Source: Warburgia ugandensis (taxonomy: Eukaryota > Streptophyta > Magnoliopsida > Canellales > Canellaceae). Taken from it: a stretch of 64,000 nt of DNA. The stretch's first letter is position 1. Each line of letters starts with the position of its first letter. A model generated the notes under the pieces. That model saw only the letters and a list, made by a program, of their open reading frames with translations. It made no database searches and was not told the origin of the DNA. The DNA lies in the NCBI GenBank assembly GCA_035236585.1, contig CP141137.1, positions 42,926,057-42,990,056 on the forward strand, written 5' to 3'. The position numbers were made by a program, and so were the translations under genes. Shown here piece by piece: positions 57,208 to 64,000 of the stretch.

Positions 57208-58916
57208 TGTTAAGTGTTTAATTTTGGCTAAAAGACCCCTATTTTAGCATTCAATTAGATCATCTAACCTTTCAAATTTGCAAAATTTAGCTTGATTTTT
57301 AAATTTAACTCAAATTGACCATCCAAACCTTAATTTCTCAAAATCAACAATTAAATGATCATGAGAGTTTATTATATGATTAATGTGGGGTTTAGATGAT
57401 TTTAATTTAGTTTTTTCTTTTGTAGATCAACTAAAAGAAACATGGATGGCTAAGGATCAATGTACAGATCATCTATCAAGGATCAACAGTGCAAATCAAG
57501 TGAATATCAAGAAGGCAAGAGTCCTAATGGAAGAGGATTCCTAATTGGAAGAGTCCTAATTGAAAGAGGAGTATAAAAGGAAGAAGAGTCCTAAATGGGA
57601 AGAAGAGGAGTTTATTAGAGTAAAATAAGGAAGGGAAAACTATTATAAAAAGGAGAACCATGGAGGTGGAAGGTAGTGGTTTTTTTTAAGAGTTTGAGAG
57701 GTGGAGTTTCCTTGTTTTGTTTCTCATTCACATTTTCTTCCTTAAGATTTTGAGAGTTGGAGTTTCCATTTGATTCAACACACACACTATCTCTTTGTTC
57801 TCCTCACATTCCCAGCCTCACACTACTGCACAAACCACCTTCCTACTTTGCTTCCACCATCCCAAGCTTCTCTAACCAGCACTCAATCAAATCTGGCATC
57901 TGTCACATCAATTTTGGGCTGTCTCCATCAACCTAGTGCTCTTCCATCACCGCACAAGTTTTTTTCATGTTCCCTCTCTCTTTCACATTCACAACCCAAA
58001 CGCCCAGTTGTTTTACCGCACCATCCATCGCAGTTTTTCCCACTGGCCACATGTCAGGCATCGTTTTTCTCACTTCTGTTGTGGCACCCAAACCTTCTCT
58101 CCCCATCACCAGTCACACTTCCACAGTAGAACATTGTAGCCCGTAGTTGTTCCTCTCTATCAGGCTCACCATCGTCACTCCAACCCGATGCATAGAAGTT
58201 TTGTTCCAAATGAAGTCAAGACAAACCAGCACACCAACCTCATCACCGGCCTCCCTCTAACTCACCATGGAAAGCAAGCAACCAGATCGCCTCTGGCAGC
58301 CCGACCGTGCCCGAGAAAGCTCAAGCGTCCTCCATCTTCATCGGTCAGATTGCATGCTCATGTATCCTCTAGCATTTTTCTCATTGCCAGCCGGCCTAGA
58401 GGAGGAAACCCAAGTTGGGTTTCCCTTAAATTCCCCTCCTCTCTTCTCCTCTTCCATTCCCCCTTTCTCCTCTGGCTCCCTCTTCCTCGTTGGGTTTCCA
58501 TCTAGTTTTTTTTTCTGTTAAAAACCAAACTTTGCATTTAATTCCAGTTTTTCCCTTTCTCCTTTAAACTCAATTACATCTGGGTCTTCTTTTTATTTTT
58601 ATTTCCATTTGTGTCCCTAAATATTTTGATTTTTTTTTTCTTATCCTTATTCTGCCTATCTAGGGACAGTATTATCCAAGATTGCTTATTTAGTTTTAAT
58701 TTCTATTCTTTGTGGAATTAGAAAGTTTGTAAATTGCAGCAGTTGAATAAATCTAAATTTTTATTTTATTTCTGTTATATTCATTAGTTTTATTTTTTAT
58801 TTTTATTAATTGAATTTTATATAAAACTCCATCTTTTAAAGTGAGTCCCAATGGGATTGACCCATATATGCATAGCTATACTACAATAGCCCGTGCACTT
58901 GCGAAAAACATTAACA
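57208..58916 (+). repeat. 5' LTR of element C (1,709 bp)
   Basis: Starts TGTTAAGTGTTTAATTTTGG and ends AACATTAACA, 6 bp before the primer site. It is shorter than the LTRs of A and B. The C-rich segment 57,770-58,500 gives long open frames that are not conserved. A short direct repeat (TTGAGAG-TGGAGTTTCC) occurs at 57,694 and about 57,751. Confidence 0.85.
57641..57653 (+). promoter_or_regulatory. TATA box of LTR C
   Basis: TATTATAAAAAGG followed by a GGAGAACC stretch; the only strong TATA context in the LTR. Confidence 0.5.
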
Positions 58917-58922
58917 AGTTTT

Positions 58923-58940
58923 TGGCGCCGTTGCCGAGGA
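58923..58940 (+). other. Primer binding site of element C (tRNA-Asp type)
   Basis: TGGCGCCGTTGCCGAGGA, one base away from TGGCGCCGTTGCCGGGGA, the site complementary to the 3' end of plant tRNA-Asp. Confidence 0.92.
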
Positions 58941-60094
58941 CTTGCAAAGGAGTTCTTATAAAATTTAATTAAAACATCAAAAAGTGTAGGAATTGTAGAG
59001 TTTCAGCATTTTTGGTAATTTTAGGTGCATTTTCCACCTAATTTCCTAAAACTGGTACTTATTTTTAAATTTTCTTTTTCAGGGAAACAGGAAAGTGGAG
59101 AAAATTGGCAAGAAAATCTTCATCAACATGGAAATTTCCCTGCTTTCCTATATTAGGATTTTTATTTTCCCTTTTGAGTGAAGCTTGTAGTGAGGATCCT
59201 TGTAAATTGCAATTTTTATTTTCATTTTAAAAGGTTGTAATAATACAGGGCAAGTGTGGGATAAGGTGGCCCACACTTGATCTTCATCAGAAACCCCACT
59301 ATAAGTTTCCTCACTCATTTTAGATTACTAGATTAGGGTTTGCATTTAGAGTAAATTTACATTGTTTGGTAGTATAAATCATATAGAAAGCATCCTCTTA
59401 TAATTATTGCATTTTTAGGTTTTTGCATTAGTTTATTACTTTTCATTGCATCTTAGGACATGATTAATGCTTTAAGGTGATATGTATGCTGATCGAACTA
59501 CCATGGAGTATGGAATTAATTAGTAAGGGCACCCTACCCGCATAAGATCAATGGTGGATTTCATCACCACTCCTTGGCCCACTTAGGATAATCACCTCAA
59601 GTGCGCTATGCTAACCTTCAAATCAAATTAAAATCAATCAGAAGAGACCTATAGGGCCATCACATGCTCGTAGGACCCTCTTACTAAGACTCAATTTATT
59701 ATCACTCTAGTGGTTTTTGAGCACTGTGGTTATTGAGGGTTGTCTAATAGAGCCTCGCTCTTCCCTCACCTCTTGTTGACATTTGTGAGGTCTAAATGCC
59801 TCCTTGCACGAGGGTTGTATTAACCACCTTGCGAAGAACCTAACTGGTAAGCAATAATCAAGTCTAAAGGAGAGGAGCACTAGATTAGGCTAATTAAAAG
59901 CATTGTTCCCACACAAATTGAAGAAAATCAATATATTAGTTATTAGCCTAAGGTGTTTGCCTATGCCTTTTTGCTTGCATCATATAGAGTTAGAGTTAGC
60001 ATTTAGAGTAGGACATTTTAGATTAGGAATAGTTCATATAAGAGCGTCGATCTCAGAACCCTGAGCTACTACCATTAAACCTAGAGATTCAATG
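58941..60094 (+). other. Leader of element C with perfect hairpin
   Basis: GGTTGTAATAATACAGGG then CAAGTGTGGG, loop ATAAGGTGG, CCCACACTTG (59,251-59,279): a 10-bp perfect stem. Downstream sequence (59,500-60,060) parallels the B leader, including TTGACATTTGTGAGG-like and AGCGTCGATCTCAGAAC blocks. Confidence 0.75.
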
Positions 60095-61166
60095 CATCCA
60101 AAACCAAGGGGAAAGAAGCATAGTTCATATCCCTATTGCTGAACCACTAGCAGAGATTGAGAGCAAGACTATTAGAGAGTTTTATGCACCACTCCAAGTT
60201 AATACCCCCTCCTACATAACATTACCTCCAACTAATGTTGACCACTTTGAGTTAAAGCCGGAGTAATTCAGTTACTCCCCACTTTTTATGGTCGAGACTG
60301 AGAAGACCCATACCTACATATCAAGGAGTTCCTTGATATTTGTGCCACATTTAGGTACCAAAATATTTCAGATGATTTGATTTGGCTAAGGTTATTCCCG
60401 TTCTCACTTAAGGACAAAGCCAAGTCATAGCTTAATTCCTTAGAGGTAGGTTCCATACATACATGGGACCAATTGTCTAAGAAGCTCCTAAACAAGTTCT
60501 TTCCCATTCACAAAACAAATGCCCTGTGTTGCAAAATTATAAATTTCCAACAAAGGGATGATGAACAATATTATGAATGTTGGGAATGGTGGAATGAATC
60601 GCTGCAAAAATGCCCTCACCGTGGATTTGAGAAATGGCAGTAAGTTCAATACTTCTAGGAGGCATTGACCCCTCAAAATAAACAAATGATAGATGCAGTG
60701 AGTGGAGGAACCCTCATGTTAAAAGATGAAAGTGAAGCGTGGGAATTCTTTCAAACTATAGCTGATAATTCTCAGCAATGGGATTATTCAAATAGGAGAG
60801 AAAGAACTAACTAGCCCACTAAGAAAGGAGGTATCTATGAGATAGGAGCACATACTGATCTATCCGGTAAGCTCGACTATGTCACTAAAAAATTAGATGG
60901 AAGAATGGAAAAGCTTGAAACTATGTTTCAATCTTTCTTGGCTGTTACATTATCCCAAAAACTTCCACAAGAGGTATGCACTAGTTGTTCTAGTCCAGCC
61001 CATTTAACCTCAGCGTGTCCATCTAATAAAGTATTCCCTGAATATCTTGTAGACCAAGCGAATGCATTGAATGCATATCGCCAACCTATTGACAACCCAT
61101 ATTCTGAGACCTACAACCCTGGATGGGCTAAGCATCCCAATTTGTCTTGGTCAAAGAATAACCACA
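60095..61166 (+). pseudogene. gag: Athila-type gag, element C
   Basis: IREFYAPLQVNTPS and LPPTNVDHFELKPE (60,172-60,265) match gag of B. A small insertion then shifts the frame through FYGRD-like, DPYLHIKEFLDI (60,307-60,340) and LRLFPFSLKDKAK (60,384-60,423), ending in a stop at TGG-to-TAG. Later: QRRDDEQYYECWEWWNE, PQNKQMIDAVSGGTLMLKDE (60,673-60,730), QWDYSNRRERT, and an open frame 60,905-61,166 with EKLETMFQSF, the zinc knuckle and PGWAKHPNLSWSKNNH. It is cut at 61,166 by the inverted LTR piece. Confidence 0.87.
60977..61018 (+). other. Intact CCHC zinc knuckle, element C
   Basis: CTSCSSPAHLTSAC fits C-x2-C-x4-H-x4-C exactly, the nucleocapsid RNA-binding motif. A and B each lost one ligand. 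Confidence 0.9.
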
Positions 61167-61542
61167 TGAAAGAGAGAGGGAACATGAAAAAAACTTGTGC
61201 GGTGATGGAAGAGTGTTGGGTTGATGGCCACATCCCAAAAGTGGTGCGGGGCATGATAGGTGCAAGGCTGAAGAGGAAGTGAAGATGGCTTATGTGATGG
61301 AACAAAGCCGATGGTGCTAGAAGAGATGGGGCTAAGGTAAGAAGGTGATGCGATGGATGCCGGATTTGATTGAGTGCTGGAGATGGCTGGTTAGAGAAGC
61401 TTAGGATGGTGGAAGCAAAGCAGGAAGGTAGTTTGTGCAGTAGTGTGAGGCTGGGAATGTGAGGAGAACAAAGAGATAGGGTGTGCGTTGAATCAAATGG
61501 ACTGAAGATGGGAAGAAAACGTGAATGAGAAACAAAACAAGG
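61167..61542 (-). repeat. Inverted LTR-C-like fragment inside element C
   Basis: The reverse complement of 61,167-61,542 matches 57,710-57,985 of LTR C: shared blocks include TCTTTGTTCTCCTCACATTC, CCAGCCTCACACTACTGCAC and CACCGCACAAGTTTTTTTCA. The fragment has about 110 extra bases (61,245-61,355) and lacks the small direct repeat of the 5' LTR, so it came from another copy. It replaces the end of gag, the protease and most of RT. Open frames on its minus strand (61,111-61,578 and 61,401-61,634) are the LTR frames seen again. Confidence 0.85.
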
Positions 61543-61801
61543 ATGGTAAAAGAAATTTGGCCACATAATATCACCCAATGGGATATAAGTTGATAAGGCA
61601 AAAGTGGATTTAATAGCAAACCTTCCTCCACCAAGGACGGTAAAAGGAATTAGCTCCTTTTTAGGACATGCTAGCTTTTATAAATGATTCATCAAATATT
61701 TTAGCAAAATTACCAAGCCCCTATGTAATTTACTTACAAAGGAGGCCACTTTTGACTTTAATGAGGACTGTAAGAAAGCATTTGAGTGACTCAAGGCTGA
61801 A
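61543..61801 (+). pseudogene. Reverse transcriptase C-terminal end, element C
   Basis: From about 61,556: GHIISPNGI, stop (CAA/CAG to TAA), VDKAKVDLIANLPPPRTVKG (61,602-61,661), ISSFLGHASFYK, stop (CGA to TGA), FIKYFSKITKP and TFDFNEDCKKAFE then TGA at 61,788. These match the RT thumb/connection region of element B. The palm with the catalytic Asp is missing. Confidence 0.88.
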
Positions 61802-62392
61802 TTGACTTCTACACCTATTATTCGACCACCAGATTGGAACACACCATTTGAAATAATGTGTGTTGCGTCAAATTATGCCATTGGAGCTGTTTTGGGGCAG
61901 CGCATTGATAAACTTCCTCATGTGATATATTACATTAGTAAAACACTAAATGATGCACAACTCAATTATTCCACTACTGAGAAAGAGTTGTTAGCTGTAG
62001 TGTTTGCTCTGGATAAGTTTAGATCTTACCTGTTAGGGTCTAAAGTTATAGTATACTCGGATCATGTGGCTTTAAAGTACCTCCTTTCCAAAAAGAATAC
62101 AAAACCTAGGTTGATCCATTGGATACTACTATTACAAGAGTTTGACTTAGAAATTAGGGACAAGAAAGGTTCAAAAAATGTAGTAGCAGATCACTTATTC
62201 AAATTAGTGGTGGAGCACACTAGTGATCAAGGGCCTATAACTGAGTCATTCCTAGATGAACAATTATTGCATGCTTCCCAGTTACCTTGTTATGGAGATA
62301 TTATTAATTATCTTATTACAGGACAAATGCCTAATCATTGGACCAAACAAGATAAAAAGAGATTTTTAACTGATGTTAGATATTTTAGTTAG
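61802..62392 (+). pseudogene. RNase H and spacer, element C (open 196 codons)
   Basis: Degrades RNA in RNA-DNA hybrids in the family. Motifs: [20 protein letters not shown] (residues 5-24), [40 protein letters not shown] (Glu of the active site), [17 protein letters not shown] (third-position Asp), [20 protein letters not shown] and NVVADHL. The first catalytic Asp, in the family motif MCDAS, is Val here (residue 21). The rest of the 196 codons is the spacer before integrase ([26 protein letters not shown]). Confidence 0.92.
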
Positions 62393-63515
62393 GATGACCC
62401 ATACTTATTCAAGTATTTTCATAACCAAGTAATTAGGGGATGCATACCCAATAGTGAACATAATCAAATTATCTCCTTTTGTCATGATCATGCATGTGGG
62501 GGCCATTTCAGCTCTTGAAAGACAGCTGCAAAAATTTTGCAGTGTGGATTTTATTGGCCTACCATATTTAAGGATTCCCATGCATACTGCAAAGCATGTG
62601 CATGGTGTCAAAGGTTAGGAAGTTTAGGAAGATGACATATGATGCCTTTAAACCCAATCCTTGTCATAGAACCTTTTAATGTTTGGGGCATAGATTTTAT
62701 GGGACCTTTTCCTAATTCTTTTGGAAATCTACACATCCTAATGGGAGCGGACTACGTGTCCAAGTGGGTGGAGGTTGTACCCTACAAAATCAATGATCAT
62801 AAGGTTGTGGTAAAAATTTTAAAAGAAAATATTTTTGCACGATTTGGTACTCCAAGAGCCATAATAAGTGATGGGGGAAAACACTTTTGTAATAAGGTGT
62901 TTGAGAACTTAATGAAAAAGTATGGTGTTAACTATAGGATAGCTGCCCCATACCACCCTCAGACTAATGATCAAGTAGAGGTATCCAAATAGGAAAGACT
63001 GGTCTCTAAGACTTATTAATGCTTTATAGGCTTATTGTATAGCATATAAAACCCCTGTAGGAATGTCACCCTACAGCTTAGTCTATAGAAAGGCTTGCGA
63101 CTTACTAGTAGAGTTAGAGCACAAGGCATATTGGGCTATCAAAAAGCTAAATTTTGACTTAGATTTTGTTGGAACCCACAGAAAACTCCAACTCAATGAG
63201 TTGGAGGAATTGAGGAAAGATGCATATGAGTCTGCAAGAGTGTACAAAGACTGAATGAAAGATGTACATGATCGACATATTCTAAGAAAATCCTTCACAA
63301 CAGGTCAAAAAGTCTTACTATATAATTCTAGATTACATTTATTCCCAGGAAAACTTCGATCTAAATAGATCGAACCTTGTATAGTATGCACAATCTATCC
63401 TCATGGGGCCATTGAGATTGCAAAGGATGGAGAAATCCAAAAGGTCAATGGTCAAAGGCTAAAACCTTTCTTAGAACTACTTGACCTTGAAATTGATGAG
63501 ACACTTTTAGAGTAG
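62393..63515 (+). pseudogene. Integrase, element C, intact catalytic triad
   Basis: Zinc-binding part 62,440-62,620: CHDHACGGHFSS, stop (CGA to TGA), KTAAKILQ, GFYWPT, CKACAWCQR. Core open frame 62,639-62,992: [15 protein letters not shown] with Asp at residue 19, [10 protein letters not shown] with Asp at residue 78, [12 protein letters not shown] with Glu at residue 114, giving D, D(35)E. About 40 bp is then deleted (the NREIKQILEK-type stretch of relatives), with a frame change, followed by [20 protein letters not shown] (63,063-63,122) to YESARVYKD and, after one stop, [18 protein letters not shown] and VNGQRLKPFLELL (to 63,485). The open frame at 63,083-63,298 minus is its shadow. Confidence 0.93.
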
Positions 63516-63616
63516 CCTGAGTATTATGATCCACCTTAGATTGCCACTCCAGGATCCTTATAGTATATCATCATTGCACTCATCATTATGTCTGGTTGAA
63601 GGCATTAAACTTAGCA

Positions 63617-63720
63617 CTTATTGGGAGGCAACCCAAGGGTTTAGACTCACATCACTCAACTTTCATATAGAATCCTATTTTTTTCAACATTGGGGACAAT
63701 GTTTCATTTAGGTTGGGGGG
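63617..63720 (+). other. Conserved post-pol hairpins and G-rich tract, element C
   Basis: TTGGGAGGCAACCCAAGGG (63,621-63,639) can pair TTGGG with CCCAA; ACATTGGGGACAATGT (63,687-63,703) is a 6-bp stem with a GGGA loop; GGTTGGGGGG (63,711-63,720) is a polypurine-like tract. The same trio follows pol in element B. Confidence 0.7.
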
Positions 63721-64000
63721 CGTAGATGCGCATAAAGATTTTGAATTTTCTTGAGTTTTTGAATAAATAAAAATGAAAAAAATTTGGAAAAAAAAGAGAG
63801 TTTTTAAAGTAGAGTTCCCTTACTGTGATGAGAATTGGATGTTTAAAATTTAGTAAATATACTATTTTTACCTCTTAATGGGAATGCATATGATTAATTT
63901 TGCATATCATGCATATGTTGAATCATTTTATAAAAGTTAATTCTCGAAAACCATTTACACACAGCACATAATCAAGACTAATATAGAGGTATGACTTAGA
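63721..64000 (+). other. Start of the 3' non-coding region of element C
   Basis: Matches element B 48,180-48,430 (GAATTGGATGTTTAAAA against CAATTGGATTTTTAGAA; ATTTACACACAGCACATAAT against CTTACACACAGTAGATAAT). No env-like frame is visible before the window ends. Confidence 0.65.

Larger units (their letters stand above)
57208..64000 (+). mobile_element. Athila-like Ty3/gypsy element C, partial (runs off window)
   Basis: 5' LTR, near-intact primer site, leader, gag, a rearranged middle, RNase H, integrase and post-pol motifs, in the same order as element B. The 3' LTR lies beyond the window. It is the best preserved of the three: RNase H is open for 196 codons and the integrase core for 117 codons. 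It is inserted in the LINE; the bases before the LTR are GAAAA. Confidence 0.92.

Noticed and set aside
57770..58505. Open frames of 119 and 105 codons
   Set aside because: They lie in the C-rich part of LTR C. Part of the first recurs inverted at 61,167-61,542 with indels that ignore the frame. No domain is visible.
61111..61578. 155-codon minus-strand open frame, the second longest in the window
   Set aside because: It is the inverted LTR fragment plus antisense gag and RT; composition explains the length.

Overview
This is nuclear DNA from a seed plant: AT-rich, intron-bearing, with no prokaryotic gene layout and no intact host gene. Almost everything recognisable is a transposable element, and all of them are broken. 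The combination of Athila-type Ty3/gypsy elements (primer site complementary to the tRNA-Asp 3' end), Tekay/Del-type chromoviral gypsy elements, an RTE-type LINE, a Helitron helicase and a CACTA-like remnant is typical of methylated, gene-poor plant chromatin. The species cannot be named from this window. No rRNA, tRNA, CRISPR array or bona fide host gene was found.

Layout. (1) 1-2.54 kb: AT-rich DNA ending in a possible CACTA-associated coding fragment. (2) 2.54-20.0 kb: Athila-like element A. Its 5' LTR is split by a 6.47-kb Tekay-like element T1 lying on the minus strand. A keeps gag and protease but has lost RT, RNase H and integrase. Its 3' LTR is cut at 20.0 kb. (3) 20.0-25.3 kb: a second Tekay-like element T2 on the minus strand, with LTR-like sequence followed by the end of RNase H, integrase and a chromodomain-type C-terminus. 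(4) 25.3-31.8 kb: mostly unassigned AT-rich DNA holding an array of CACTA-style subterminal repeats and a perfect (GT)25 tract. (5) 31.8-35.8 kb: a 409-bp tandem duplication, a clean 2,128-bp solo LTR with a perfect 5-bp target duplication inserted in its second unit, and a Helitron-type helicase pseudogene. (6) 37.0-37.8 kb: the 3' tail of an RTE-type retroposon and a copia-like LTR with a degenerate initiator-Met primer site. (7) 38.55-52.62 kb: Athila-like element B, 14.1 kb, with two 2.9-kb LTRs, primer site, gag, protease, RT, RNase H, integrase and polypurine tract, full of stops and frameshifts. (8) 52.6-57.2 kb: LTR-like DNA with a 190-bp tandem repeat, a 69-bp in-frame repeat, and an RTE-type LINE (endonuclease and start of RT). 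(9) 57.21-64.0 kb: Athila-like element C, inserted in the LINE and running off the window. It carries an inverted piece of LTR where protease and most of RT should be, but its integrase still has an intact D,D(35)E triad.

Elements A, B and C belong to one lineage, and comparing them is the most productive use of this window. They share a box and hairpin in the leader between primer site and gag, and B and C share two short hairpins downstream of pol; in some of these the pairing survives although the bases differ. Many stop codons in pol sit where relatives have Gln, Arg or Trp and are explained by C-to-T or G-to-A transitions, as expected from decay of methylated cytosine. I see no new cellular system here. 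The interest lies in the nested history, the conserved non-coding structures and the rearrangements.
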